Made by a program: the position numbers and the translations under genes. Source: Pirellula staleyi DSM 6068 (GTDB lineage: Bacteria; Planctomycetota; Planctomycetia; Pirellulales; Pirellulaceae). Taken from it: a DNA stretch of 64,000 nt. Positions 16,889-27,592 of this stretch are shown in pieces (within the stretch, counting starts at the first letter, position 1; every line of letters starts with the position of its first letter). The notes under the pieces are model-generated. The model had not been told where the DNA came from and made no database searches. It saw only the letters and a program-made list of their open reading frames with translations. The stretch is taken from assembly GCA_945875845.1 (NCBI GenBank), contig CAMCMB010000003.1, forward strand, positions 1 to 64,000. The letters are read 5' to 3'.

Positions 16889-17545
16889 TTATTCGTTGGT
16901 GAGCATCTGCAATGCAGCTTTTGCGGGTACCCAATCGGGGTAAATCCGAGCCGCCTCGCAGTAGCATTCACGGGCGGCTAGGTCGCGGCCCAAATGCCAC
17001 AAACATTGACCAAGCGCTACACAGGCTCGATAACAAAATGGGTCCAAGGCCAAGGTTTTCTTGCAATCCACGATGGCGGCTTCAATATCACCGTCGCTGA
17101 ATCGAACCCAAGCGCGAAGCATGTAGACATCCCATCGAGTATCCGCTTCGTCGACGAGATGGGTGGCGAGTGCAGTCGCTGAGGAGTACATGCCGTCTGC
17201 TAGCAATTGCTCAACATGAAGCGCCGTCTTGCGATGCCAAGGGCTCTGCGTTCGAAGGGCAATAGCGCGGCGAGCATCGTCTGCGCAAGTGCGAACTTTT
17301 CTCGCCGAATCGCGAAGCAACAATCCAAGTGAGTTGGAATGCGATTCATCTCCCAAATAGCTTAAGGCCCAAGCTGCGGCTTGACGCACATCGCATTGTT
17401 GCGAAGCTAGCAATCGCTTAAGCGTACTGGGAGCATAGTTTTGACTGACTGCTGTGATCCACTTCGAGGCATCGCTGGACAATCCGTGGACTTGCGAACC
17501 GCTTTGCGTCATGTGGTTTTCGAAGAATCGAAGCAGCTTTGCCAT
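16889..17545 (-). CDS. HEAT-repeat plus TPR protein
   Basis: The 218-residue, probably cytoplasmic protein has no signal peptide. Residues ~25-95 resemble HEAT-like helical repeats (LKRLLASQQCDVRQAAAWAL, YLGDE...LGLLLRDSARKVRTCADD). Residues ~105-218 contain about three TPRs, with WDVYMLRAWVRFSDGDIEAA, IVDCKKTLALDPFCYRACVA and REC YCEAARIYPDWVPAKAAL-type helices (alanines and the D-P turn are visible). Such proteins are protein-binding scaffolds; no partner can be named. It diverges from the STN-like gene at 17631, leaving an 85 bp shared promoter region. Confidence 0.6.
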   Translation of the reverse strand: MAKLLRFFENHMTQSGSQVHGLSSDASKWITAVSQNYAPSTLKRLLASQQCDVRQAAAWALSYLGDESHSNSLGLLLRDSARKVRTCADDARRAIALRTQSPWHRKTALHVEQLLADGMYSSATALATHLVDEADTRWDVYMLRAWVRFSDGDIEAAIVDCKKTLALDPFCYRACVALGQCLWHLGRDLAARECYCEAARIYPDWVPAKAALQMLTNE

Positions 17546-17630
17546 TCTAATTCGACTTAGGAAATCAGGTTGAGGGAACTAAGCTATACTCACGATATGC
17601 TCCCATCCAGGATGCAAGGCAAACGTTCCT

Positions 17631-18842
17631 ATGGCTCTACTAAGGCCTACTCTAATTGCTACTCGATCATTACGCAATCAAATCGTGCAACAAGAATCCA
17701 TTCGAAATAAACCACTGCAATCAAGCTTGACAACAGCCCCTATCGCAACTCTTGCCTGGATCGCTTTGCTTGTTTTGCAATCACACGCATGCGGGCAGAT
17801 AGTACCTAATCATCCCAGCATGACAGCAGCCTCCGTAGCGGTGCAGCAAAGACTTCAATCTCCGTGCCGAGCGTATGTTGCGGCCCCACTCGAGTCGCTG
17901 CTGGAAGTCATTTCAATAGAGCAAGGGATTCCAATTTGGATCGATCGACGAATTACGAAGGACACTAAAATAGAAATCGAGAAGCAAGAAGAGACGTTAG
18001 AAACGTATCTGACTCGCGTTTCGGAAAGCGTCGGTGGCGCACTTGTTCCTGTGGACGGAGTGTTAATGATCGTCCCTAAACCAAAACAAGCCAGCATCGA
18101 AGCAGCCTATTGGCGACTCGCCGTGTCTCGCGTTGGTAGCGCACTGACACGCACGGACTCAACACCGTTTGGTTGGCCAGATGCATCTGTACCATCTAAA
18201 ATTTTTGACGCATTTGTTCACCGCTATGGTCTGCAAGAGTTGAACGAAGCGCCTCTGGAATACGACTTGTGGAAAAAGTTTGAGTTTCGGAAATCGTCTC
18301 CCGCTTCGATCAGTGTCTGTTTGCTCAGCGGTTTTGATTTGTGCTTGGCCGACGAAAACAATCAACTAAAAATCGTTTCGCTGGAAAGGTCTGGGGATAG
18401 TGCATTCGACGTAAATTGGTTGTACAAGGCAAGTGAAGTAAAGCGAATTGGCGAAACATACTGGCGCGACTGGCGAACGCGTTGGCCTGATGCCGATAGC
18501 AAAGCAACCAAAACGGGTGACTACCATATTCAAGCCCAGGTCGCTGCTCATCGCGATCTGCTGCAGCCACTCTTTCCCGTGAAGAAGCCGGACACAAAGA
18601 AACAAGGCATTTCTGTTTTCTCGGGACCTCTGAAAGGGGAGTTGGAGATTGTCCTCCGTTCTCTTGCGGTTCAAACGCAATTGGAATTCGCCCCGCTCCC
18701 TTTGCCACCCAAACTCGGTTCAAAATCCATTGATGTCACCCTTACCAATTCAACCATCGAAGACATTTTGAAGCTGATTGGCAACGAATCGGGCCTGGAA
18801 TTCCGCAAGTTGGGACAACGCGTGGAAATCATTTTGCCCTGA
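17631..18842 (+). CDS. Exported protein with two STN-like (secretin/TonB short N-terminal) modules
   Basis: The 403-residue product has a hydrophobic segment near residues 40-58 (ATLAWIALLVLQSHACGQ) that may be a late signal peptide; a downstream start would bring it to the N-terminus. Two beta-alpha modules look like STN domains. One is near residues 80-145 (LESLLEVISIEQGIPIWIDR, then TYLTRVSESVGGALVPVDG and VLMIVPK). The other is the last ~65 residues (LEIVLRSLAVQTQLEFAPL, IDVTLTNSTIEDILKLIGNE, LEFRKLGQRVEIILP). STN modules occur in secretins and TonB receptors, but no secretin or barrel domain follows. The role is unknown. Confidence 0.5.
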   Translation: MALLRPTLIATRSLRNQIVQQESIRNKPLQSSLTTAPIATLAWIALLVLQSHACGQIVPNHPSMTAASVAVQQRLQSPCRAYVAAPLESLLEVISIEQGIPIWIDRRITKDTKIEIEKQEETLETYLTRVSESVGGALVPVDGVLMIVPKPKQASIEAAYWRLAVSRVGSALTRTDSTPFGWPDASVPSKIFDAFVHRYGLQELNEAPLEYDLWKKFEFRKSSPASISVCLLSGFDLCLADENNQLKIVSLERSGDSAFDVNWLYKASEVKRIGETYWRDWRTRWPDADSKATKTGDYHIQAQVAAHRDLLQPLFPVKKPDTKKQGISVFSGPLKGELEIVLRSLAVQTQLEFAPLPLPPKLGSKSIDVTLTNSTIEDILKLIGNESGLEFRKLGQRVEIILP

Positions 18843-18844
18843 GT

Positions 18845-18991
18845 GGGGCAGCAACATTTTAGCCCAGGGCAGAGCGCAGCGACTCAACGTCGCGAAGCGC
18901 CGCCCTTGGTAATATAAAACGCGTCAACGTTGCCCTGAAGTTTACCCGGGGCGGCGCTTCGCTCTGCCCTGGGCTAAGCTGTGGCTGCCCC
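18845..18991. repeat. Long imperfect inverted repeat (~147 bp)
   Basis: GGGGCAGC...TAGCCCAGGGCAGAGCG at the left is mirrored by CGCTCTGCCCTGGGCTA...GCTGCCCC at the right; the inner part also pairs (AAGCGCCGCCC / GGGCGGCGCTT). It starts 3 bp after the stop of the STN-like gene, so it may fold at the end of that transcript. It could also be a dispersed extragenic element. Confidence 0.7.
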
Positions 18992-19031
18992 ATTCGGGGC
19001 GAAATGCAAAAGCCAAACCAAATTTGTCTCC

Positions 19032-19119
19032 AAGCCCGTAGGGCCAATTGTTTGGTAGCCCGCAGGGCCAATTGTTTGGTAGCCCGCAGGGCTAGGTTGT
19101 GTAAGCCCGCAGGGCTATT
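19032..19119. repeat. Tandem ~24 bp repeats built on AGCCCGCAGGGC palindromes
   Basis: The unit AGCCCG(T/C)AGGGCCAATTGTTTGGT occurs twice in full and then twice degenerate (AGCCCGCAGGGCTAGGTTGT, AGCCCGCAGGGCTATT). Each unit holds the palindrome GCCCGCAGGGC. It lies 240-330 bp upstream of the predicted start of the next operon, beyond the normal core-promoter distance. Confidence 0.7.
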
Positions 19120-19361
19120 CACTCTGGATCTAGAACGGCCCAAATGAGTTGTTGGGTCCAATAACGCGAGGATATGCAATTCCTCACCGGACAGCTTCCG
19201 CTGTTCCGCTACCAAATGAGTGCCAACGCGAGAGATCGAATTATCACGTTTTTACCAGAATTGCTTCCCGAATCGATTTTCGTTATACTTGGTTTGTTTG
19301 GTATTCCAAATCGACCTGCATCCCATCCCACCTACGCCATCTCTTGGCACTCCCATCCTTT

Positions 19362-21611
19362 ATGCGTTCGCGGTTTTTGTCACCCCATCCGTCATTCAAA
19401 TGGGTCTTTCTCCCTGGTGTGTTATTCATCTTGGGCAGGACTTCCACGGAATGCTGCGCAACGGAGCCAACGAACAATAACGATCCAAACGCCAGCCTCG
19501 TTCGCAAATTCGAATTAGATATTCAGCCTATCTTGACCGCTCGCGGGTGCAATTCGGGCCCTTGTCATGGTAAGGCTCGCGGTCAGAACGGGTTTGCGTT
19601 GTCACTGCTCGGCTTCGATGCCAACATGGATTTCGAAGCGATTGTCAAAAACTCCCGAGGGCGTCGTTTATCGATCGCCTCGCCCACCGAGAGCCTCTTG
19701 CTCACCAAAGCGACGGGTAAGCTGCCGCACGGAGGTGGCATTCGGTTTACGGAAGCGGATGACGACTATCGACTGCTCTTGCAATGGATAGAATTCGGAG
19801 TTGCTAGGACCACCGATGCCGATCCTAAATTGCTTAGCATCCACTTATCTCCTGAGCCGCATTCGTTGGTCGCGGGCCAATCCGAGTTGCTTGCCGTGAC
19901 AGCCAAGTACAGCGATGGAACCGTTCGAGATGTTACCCGAATGTGCGCCTTTCAATCCAACGAACCAGCCGTGGTTTCGATCGCTACGGACGGTCGCATG
20001 CAAGCAGGGAATCTACCCGGCGAAGGCACGATCATGGCACGCTACATGGGCATGATTGCGACATGGAGTACAGCAGTTCCGCGACCTGAAACCGTACCGG
20101 CTGAGAGATACGTCGCGCTCCCCCGCAATAACTTTATTGACGAACTCGTCTACAACAAGTTGGCTACGCTCAACATCTTACCCAGCGAACCCTGCAGCGA
20201 CACACAGTTTTTGAGAAGGCTCTTCTTGGATGCGATAGGGCGCATTCCTTCGCTGGACGAGGTAAACCGCTATTTGCGCGACGACGAGCCGGACAAACGC
20301 TCCAGATGGGTGACTGAAGTACTTGATCGACCCGAGTATGCGGATTACTGGGCAAACAAGTGGGCGGATCTCCTTCGTCCTAATCCCTATCGCGTCGGTA
20401 TCAAGACGACCTATAGTCTCGATGCATGGATACGCGAAGCATTTCGTAAGAATATTTCCCACGATCAATTCACTCGCCAATTGGTAACGGCGCAAGGCAG
20501 CACCTGGCGTAACGGCGCAGTGACCATTTTCCGTGATCGACGTGAACCCGCCGAGATCACCACCATGGTCAGTCAGTTGTTTCTAGGCTTGAGGATGGAG
20601 TGCGCGAAATGTCATCAGCATCCTTTCGAGGTCTACGGTCAGGCGGACTTCTATGGAATGGCCGCCCACTTTGCACGCGTTGGCTACAAAGGTACAGGTC
20701 TATCTCCGCCGATATCTGGCAGCGAAGAAATCGTTTTTACCAAAGCCAAGGGTGAAGTTCGACATCCGCTTACAGACAAAGTCCTACCGCCGAAAACTCT
20801 CTTCGGTGAGGCTCGCGAGACGGCAACCAACGAGGATCCTCGCGAGTCGCTTGCCGATTGGATGACATCTTCGGATAACCCCTATTTTGCCCAAGTGGCC
20901 GTCAACCGACTTTGGGCCGAAGTGATGGGATTAGGGATTGTGGATCCAGTCGATGATTTGCGAGCGACCAACCCCGCCAGCAATGAAGCGTTACTGGCCG
21001 CTCTTGCGGAGCACTTTCGCAAAGTCGGCTTCGACAACAAAAAGCTCTTACACGCTATTTTTACGAGTCATGTTTATGCATTGTCTTCGCGGCCCAACGA
21101 AACCAACGCATCCGACAATCGCAATTTCTCACGGCATTACCGAAAACGCCTCCGAGCGGAAGTCCTTTCGGATGCGTTGTCGGACATCACTCAGCAAGAC
21201 GAGGATTTCGAAGGGATGCCGAAGGGCACCCGTGCGATGCAGCTTTGGACGGTCCGAACGAATTCGGAGTTACTCGATGCATTCGGACGCCCCGATCCAA
21301 ATCAAGATCCCCCGTGCGAACGGTCTGCATCGGCCACCATGACGCAAACGTTGCACTTAATGAATGCAGCCCATATTCAGCGCCGCATTACGGCCGACGG
21401 TGGACGCTGCCAAGCATTGGCAGCCACGAGTCGCGATTCCGCATCCATCATTCAAGAGCTTTACTTGGCCATCTTCAACCGTCAACCGGAGGAGAGCGAG
21501 TTAAAGACTCTTGAAACAGAATTTGCACAACCCAATGGTGACCGTCGGCGGTTGATTGAAGACATAATGTGGTCTATGGTCAATTCGCCGGAATTTCTTT
21601 ATCTCGATTAG
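19362..21611 (+). CDS. Planctomycete cytochrome-type protein, DUF1549/DUF1553, operon copy 2
   Basis: The start at ATG 19362 gives a basic N-terminus and hydrophobic signal (FKWVFLPGVLFILGRTSTECC), for a product of about 749 residues. The frame is open further upstream, to 19149, but without homology. Blocks in order: CNSGPCHGKARGQNGF (C-x4-C-H), an Ig-like region (LSIHLSPEPHSLVAGQSELL), DUF1549 with the heme motif CAKCH in LRMECAKCHQHPFE, and DUF1553 to the end. It is paralogous to the 12863 gene but lacks that protein's N-terminal Big_2-like domain. It heads a three-gene unit: DUF1501 begins 12 bp downstream. Envelope redox function is inferred from CxxCH; no substrate is known. Confidence 0.88.
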   Translation: MRSRFLSPHPSFKWVFLPGVLFILGRTSTECCATEPTNNNDPNASLVRKFELDIQPILTARGCNSGPCHGKARGQNGFALSLLGFDANMDFEAIVKNSRGRRLSIASPTESLLLTKATGKLPHGGGIRFTEADDDYRLLLQWIEFGVARTTDADPKLLSIHLSPEPHSLVAGQSELLAVTAKYSDGTVRDVTRMCAFQSNEPAVVSIATDGRMQAGNLPGEGTIMARYMGMIATWSTAVPRPETVPAERYVALPRNNFIDELVYNKLATLNILPSEPCSDTQFLRRLFLDAIGRIPSLDEVNRYLRDDEPDKRSRWVTEVLDRPEYADYWANKWADLLRPNPYRVGIKTTYSLDAWIREAFRKNISHDQFTRQLVTAQGSTWRNGAVTIFRDRREPAEITTMVSQLFLGLRMECAKCHQHPFEVYGQADFYGMAAHFARVGYKGTGLSPPISGSEEIVFTKAKGEVRHPLTDKVLPPKTLFGEARETATNEDPRESLADWMTSSDNPYFAQVAVNRLWAEVMGLGIVDPVDDLRATNPASNEALLAALAEHFRKVGFDNKKLLHAIFTSHVYALSSRPNETNASDNRNFSRHYRKRLRAEVLSDALSDITQQDEDFEGMPKGTRAMQLWTVRTNSELLDAFGRPDPNQDPPCERSASATMTQTLHLMNAAHIQRRITADGGRCQALAATSRDSASIIQELYLAIFNRQPEESELKTLETEFAQPNGDRRRLIEDIMWSMVNSPEFLYLD

Positions 21612-21623
21612 TGGAAGTTTGCC

Positions 21624-22937
21624 ATGCAACGACGGACGTATTTGCAACTTGGGCTAGCAGGACTAGCGGGCGGCAGCTTTCTGGACTTGCTCGCATTGCG
21701 GCAGTCCTCAGCAAGCGAAGGAACGAACACCAAGCCCAAGTCCAATTGCATTTTGATTTGGATGGATGGCGGTCCGACACACCTTGAGACATTTGATCTC
21801 AAACCGGAAGCGCCTGTGGAAATTCGTGGGGAGTTCCGTCCCATTGAGACCAACGTGTCGGGCATGCGGATCTGCGAGCACATGCCGAAATTGGCTAAAA
21901 TTGCAGACAAGTACTCGATCATTCGATCGGTGTGTCACAATCAAGCCAATCATGGTGCCGGCAATCATTACATGATGACAGGTGCACCGCCACGTATTCC
22001 CGTCGGCTGCGGTGCCTTCGTCAGTTTTCATCCGAGCCTCGGTTCGGTCGCAGCCTACGAGAGGTCCGCACCACACGGCTTGCCTAGTTATTTTTCGATG
22101 CCCAGCATGTCGAGATCGGGCGGTCCCAATTTTCTAGGAGCCAAGTATGCTCCCTTTGTGGTCGCCAACGATCCAAACAAGGATAATTTTCGTGTTCGAG
22201 ATGTCGAGTTGCCTCGCGAACTACCTTTTGAGCGATTCCAGTCACGACGGGATCTTCGTAAGCTTGTCGACCGCTTACCTCGATTCGAAGAACCACAAGT
22301 CGGCGATCCTGTTACCGCGTACGATGAGAACATTCAGCAAAGTTATGACCTTGTCTTAACACCAGCGGCTCAAAAAGCTTTCGATATTCATAGCGAGCCT
22401 GCAGAGCTTCGCGAAGCCTATGGGCGGAATAGTTTCGGTCAACGGGCTCTGATGGCGCGACGACTGGTTGAGTCGGGCGTTCCGTTTGTGACCCTTTATG
22501 ATGGCGGTTGGGACCACCACTCCGATTTGTTCGGAGCCCTCAAGACGCGATTGCCAACCTGGGACCAAACCGTTGCAACCTTGATTAGCGATCTCGATCA
22601 ACGCGGTTTACTTGAGACGACCATGGTCATCGCCTTGGGTGAATTCGGCCGAACACCCAAGATCAGTACGCTTTCCGGTCAAGCCAAGGCGGGACGCGAT
22701 CATTGGGCCAATGCCATGTCCATTCTATTTGCCGGCGGTGGCAGTCGAGGTGGGCAAGTCATTGGGGCAACCGACCGACAAGGGCACTCCGCCTTTGAAC
22801 GCGTCTTGTCCCCAGAAAACTATGTCTCCACTGTGTATCGAAAACTAGGCATCGACCCGAGCAAAATTTACTATACCGCATCGGGCCGCCCAACACACTT
22901 GGTCAGCGATCACACTCCTATCCACGAGTTAATGTAG
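21624..22937 (+). CDS. DUF1501 protein with Tat-type leader, operon copy 2
   Basis: The 437-residue product begins MQRRTYLQLGLAGLAGGSFL, a short twin-arginine leader. Family blocks are CILIWMDGGPTHLETFDLKP, the VCHNQANHGAGNHYMMTG histidine-rich segment, MARRLVESGVPFVTLYDGGW, LVIALGEFGRTPK-type VIALGEFGRTPKIS and AGRDHWANAMSILFAGGG. The stop codon TAG overlaps the GTG start of the next gene by one base, implying translational coupling. It matches the 11511 gene in position and architecture. Biochemical activity of the family is not known. Confidence 0.9.
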   Translation: MQRRTYLQLGLAGLAGGSFLDLLALRQSSASEGTNTKPKSNCILIWMDGGPTHLETFDLKPEAPVEIRGEFRPIETNVSGMRICEHMPKLAKIADKYSIIRSVCHNQANHGAGNHYMMTGAPPRIPVGCGAFVSFHPSLGSVAAYERSAPHGLPSYFSMPSMSRSGGPNFLGAKYAPFVVANDPNKDNFRVRDVELPRELPFERFQSRRDLRKLVDRLPRFEEPQVGDPVTAYDENIQQSYDLVLTPAAQKAFDIHSEPAELREAYGRNSFGQRALMARRLVESGVPFVTLYDGGWDHHSDLFGALKTRLPTWDQTVATLISDLDQRGLLETTMVIALGEFGRTPKISTLSGQAKAGRDHWANAMSILFAGGGSRGGQVIGATDRQGHSAFERVLSPENYVSTVYRKLGIDPSKIYYTASGRPTHLVSDHTPIHELM

Positions 22938-24442
22938 TGTCATCGATTGCTACAACACAAGGATGGAATGTCCTTCTTTGGTCCTTGTGGGCCCTAGCAT
23001 ATGCATGCTCACTTACGCAAACCGGTTACGCGGCCGAGAAACCCGAGTTAACTCGGCTGTTTCCCGCAGGTGGGCAAATGGGCACGACGGTAGACGTAGA
23101 AGCCACAGGCAAGTTTCCTGTGTGGCCCATGCAGGCTTGGTCCGACACGCCTTCGATTGAATGGACGTTCCTCAAAGATTCCGGAAAACTACAGGTAAAG
23201 ATTGCGGCCAACGCGACACCTGGATTGCATTGGCTCCGACTGCATCATGAAAATGGCGCAACCGCAGTTCGGCCGTTCTTAGTTGGAGAGGGACCGGAAC
23301 GCAATGAAGTTGAGCCCAATGATCGCCCGACTGAAGCCAATAAGATCGAATCATTACCTCAAACGATTCAAGGCATTTTGAACAAGCGAGCCGACGTCGA
23401 TCTGTACGCGGTCTCACTTGAAAAAGGACAGGTGTTGGTCTCGACCATCGACTCGGCTAAATGGCTTCAATCCCCTGCCGATGTCAATTTGCAAATGCTT
23501 GACACCAAGGGATTCGTGCTGGCGGAAAACTTGGATCATGCTGGGCTTGATCCGTATCTTGAGTTCACCGCTCCACGTGCCGGCACGTATGTCGTTCGGG
23601 TATTTGGGTTTCCCGCAACTCCGGATAGCACTGTGGCTTTCAGCGGCGGAAACGACTGGATCTATCGGCTGCGTATGGATTCGAAGCCTTCTCCATTTGG
23701 CAGTTGGCTTGATTTCCAAATGCAGTCGGAATTGGTGGCGGACCGAATCGAGTCCGTGCCTGGAGCACATGTCAGCTACGAAAAAGCCCTTGCGATCAAG
23801 CTGCCTGCCAAGATCGGTGGGACGCTCACGGAGGCAAAGCAATCCAACTACCTCGGGTTTACAGCGCGAGCGGGGGTGCAACATCGCATTCGCGTTTTCG
23901 CCAGGGAATTCGGTTCGTCGCTGGATCCGAACCTTGCGATTCTAGACGCCAAGGGAAAGCAACTGGTTCAGCAAGATGATGTTGCGAACGACCGCGATCC
24001 GGACCTGCGTTGGAAAGCGCCCTCAGATGGTGAATACCTGATTGAGATCAATGATTTCCATCGATTAGGCGGTGCCAACTATCGTTTTCTTGCCCTGATT
24101 GAAGAGCGACCGGCCAACTTCTCATTGTCTATTGCGAGCGATTTGATCGCCTCGACCATTGGGAAAGAGACCGAGATCACGGTCAATATCGAACGCGAAA
24201 GTGATTTCAAAGGGAGCATCAACATTACGGCTGAGGGGTACCCCACGACAAGCGAATGCTCCGTCGCCGAATCCAAAGATGGAAGCGATACGAGCAAAAA
24301 GGTAACGCTCAAGCTGAAGTCCACTGCAGCATTTCAAGGCCCGATTCGGATTGTTGCCAAAGCGACCGAACAGCCGGAGATGGTTCGTCAAGCGGAAGTC
24401 CCCAAAGGAAAGACAGTGTGGCTGAGCGTCACCGCGGATTGA
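22937..24442 (+). CDS. Secreted PPC-domain protein, operon copy 2
   Basis: The GTG start at 22937 overlaps the preceding stop by one base. The 501-residue product has a signal peptide (VLLWSLWALAYACSLTQTGYA|A). An opening beta domain (LTRLFPAGGQMGTTVDVEA) parallels the YMYPPGGQAGQTVEV start of the 9232 protein. Two PPC-like domains follow, the first with VEPNDRPTEANKIESLPQTI, VDLYAVSLEKGQ and YLEFTAPRAGTYVVRVFGF. An Ig-like C-terminus ends the protein. PPC domains are beta-sandwiches common in secreted proteins, often next to catalytic domains, but none is recognisable here. It probably works with the two upstream products at the cell surface; that is inferred from operon structure. Confidence 0.75.
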   Translation: MSSIATTQGWNVLLWSLWALAYACSLTQTGYAAEKPELTRLFPAGGQMGTTVDVEATGKFPVWPMQAWSDTPSIEWTFLKDSGKLQVKIAANATPGLHWLRLHHENGATAVRPFLVGEGPERNEVEPNDRPTEANKIESLPQTIQGILNKRADVDLYAVSLEKGQVLVSTIDSAKWLQSPADVNLQMLDTKGFVLAENLDHAGLDPYLEFTAPRAGTYVVRVFGFPATPDSTVAFSGGNDWIYRLRMDSKPSPFGSWLDFQMQSELVADRIESVPGAHVSYEKALAIKLPAKIGGTLTEAKQSNYLGFTARAGVQHRIRVFAREFGSSLDPNLAILDAKGKQLVQQDDVANDRDPDLRWKAPSDGEYLIEINDFHRLGGANYRFLALIEERPANFSLSIASDLIASTIGKETEITVNIERESDFKGSINITAEGYPTTSECSVAESKDGSDTSKKVTLKLKSTAAFQGPIRIVAKATEQPEMVRQAEVPKGKTVWLSVTAD

Positions 24443-24559
24443 AACCAAACAGGCCCGAGTACCCTGATTACAGGGGGCGAGCCGAGCAAGGATCAACCTA
24501 GGCCCCGCTCCGTGTGGAGGCCATCTCGCTACCCATTGGAATTGCTTGAGTGCTTCATC

Positions 24560-24609
24560 GGGAGAGCGAGGCTCCTGCCGAGCTTCATGCGTAAATAGCT
24601 CTCCCATTT
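24560..24609 (+). repeat. Family-E repeat, copy E3
   Basis: GGGAGAGCGAGGCTCCTGCC and GAGCTTCATGCG...AGCTCTCCCATTTTC form a loose inverted repeat, with arms GGGAGAGC/GCTCTCCC. The pgi-like frame stays open through it and reads GERGSCRA, but that is a read-through upstream of the likely start. Confidence 0.7.
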
Positions 24610-24671
24610 TCTCGGATGATTTGTCCTGCTCCTCCATTCCACGCATCCGTCCGTCGCCAGTTAGCAATTCA

Positions 24672-26030
24672 ATGAAACTTAGACGCAATTCGATGAGTCC
24701 GCTCCGATTCGATAGAACCGGAGCCGTGAACCCTGGCGAAGGTGTTGGTTCCGAACAGATAAACGCCGCAGCGATTCAGCTTGCGAAAATTCGAGACGAG
24801 ATGACGTCGTCCGCACTCGATTTGAAAGTGGGCAATGCGTTTGTGCGTGGCCCAGAAGAGTTGTTAACGGCGTACGCCGCCGATCGGCGTGGGAGCGTTC
24901 TGGGGCGACTGTTCAAGTGTGCATCCCACATGCATACGATCGTCGATCGGGTCGTCGTGCTTGGGAGCCGTGGTTCCTGCACGGGGGCCCAAGCCATTCT
25001 CGAATCTTGTTGCCAGCCCTTTTGGAACGAACTGTCTCGGGCCGATCGGGGGAGCAAGCCTCGGCTGTACTTCGGCGGCAACAGCTTCGATAATGATTCA
25101 ACGCAGGGCTTGTTGCATCTGCTCGATGCCCATAAAGGGAAACCGGCTGCAAGCGAATTGGAACGATGGGCGCTTGTGGTCATCGATAAAAAGGGCGAGA
25201 CCCCGGAAACCTCGTCTGCTTTTCGACAGTTTCTTGCCGCTCTTCAGATGAGCACCGGGTCTGATCGCGCAAAGCTCCTCGAACTCCTTATCCCGGTAAC
25301 CGACCAAAATAGCAGACTGCACGAATCCCATACGCAACTAGGCTCAACCGAAATCTATTCCATTCCCGATGGAGTGGATGATCCATTTTCGGTTCTTTCT
25401 GTTGCTGGCTTAGTACCGGCAGCGATGTTGGGCGCAAATGTCATCGAGCTTCTGCAAGGGGCTGTGGCCATGACCGAACATTTTGCAACTGCCCCACCTC
25501 AGGAAAACGTCGTTCTGCAATACGTTGCGACCAACCATTTGGTGGAAAAGCATCGCGGCATACCTCTTCGGGGCTTGAGACTGTGGAGCAAGGCACTGGA
25601 GCCATTCGGTTTATGGTACGACCAACTCGTCACGGAGAGCTTAGGCAAAGAACTTGCGGGCGACAAAACCCTCTCGATGGTTAAAACAAGTGATTTGTCT
25701 TCGCGTCCTCAACAGCATCTCCACGGCAAGTGGGACACAGTCGTGAACAACATCTTTGTCGAAGAGGTTCGATTCGACGCGTTGCCGGTCCAAAGGGGGG
25801 AAAATGACATGGATACTGTGTGTGATGCATCCAAGGAAACCTTGCCGGAAGCGCTGAAACGGGTCATGGTCGCGGCGAACGACGAGCTGAAACGCGCGGG
25901 TCGCCTGTCGACCAATCTCTCGGTGCCGCGCGTCGATGAGCTGCACATGGGCCAACTTTTTCAAATGATGATGTTGGCAACTCAACTCGAAGGTCAATTC
26001 ATGAGCGTTGCGTCAGCGGCAAATATCTGA
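24672..26030 (+). CDS. pgi: Glucose-6-phosphate isomerase (divergent Pgi)
   Basis: About 452 residues from ATG 24672; 24693 is an alternative. The open frame back to 24546 crosses a family-E repeat and is not likely coding. The SIS-fold arrangement is recognisable: VVVLGSRGSCTGAQAILESC is the sugar-phosphate loop (usually GIGGSYLGA), SFDNDSTQGLLHLL follows, and LLIPVTDQNSRLH, VLSVAGLVPAAMLGANV and SRPQQHLHGKWDTVVNNIFV match later Pgi regions. It interconverts glucose-6-phosphate and fructose-6-phosphate in glycolysis and gluconeogenesis. The altered loop (SRGSCTG) is odd but retains the serine/glycine pattern. It appears monocistronic, with hairpin F1 right after the stop. Confidence 0.75.
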   Translation: MKLRRNSMSPLRFDRTGAVNPGEGVGSEQINAAAIQLAKIRDEMTSSALDLKVGNAFVRGPEELLTAYAADRRGSVLGRLFKCASHMHTIVDRVVVLGSRGSCTGAQAILESCCQPFWNELSRADRGSKPRLYFGGNSFDNDSTQGLLHLLDAHKGKPAASELERWALVVIDKKGETPETSSAFRQFLAALQMSTGSDRAKLLELLIPVTDQNSRLHESHTQLGSTEIYSIPDGVDDPFSVLSVAGLVPAAMLGANVIELLQGAVAMTEHFATAPPQENVVLQYVATNHLVEKHRGIPLRGLRLWSKALEPFGLWYDQLVTESLGKELAGDKTLSMVKTSDLSSRPQQHLHGKWDTVVNNIFVEEVRFDALPVQRGENDMDTVCDASKETLPEALKRVMVAANDELKRAGRLSTNLSVPRVDELHMGQLFQMMMLATQLEGQFMSVASAANI

Positions 26031-26038
26031 TTTGTAGG

Positions 26039-26096
26039 GTGGGATAGGCTTCCCGCCTGTCATTTTCAGCTTGACAGGCCGGAGGCCAATCACACT
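26039..26096. repeat. Family-F hairpin repeat, copy F1 (terminator-like position)
   Basis: GTGGGATAGGCTTCCCGCCT then GTCA...TGACAGGC and GGAGGCC form a stem that begins 9 bp past the pgi stop. A closely related hairpin at 61434 has longer perfect arms. Position suggests a role in ending pgi transcription, but dispersed copies show it is also a repeat family. Confidence 0.6.
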
Positions 26097-26254
26097 AATG
26101 GACCGATGAAAAAACCATTTTGAATGCCGGTGCAGTTACGATACTTCTCTGTTTCCAGTTCCAAGCGTTGTGATTGGTGGATAAACTGCTTCTTTCATCG
26201 CGCACCCCACGTGTCGGATCCTACACTTAATAAGTCAACGCAACGGAGTTTTAG

Positions 26255-27592
<1,338 letters not shown>

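Noticed and set aside
19149-19361. N-terminal extension of the DUF1549/1553 gene to 19149
   Set aside because: The ATG at 19362 yields a proper signal peptide; the extension has no similarity to the family.
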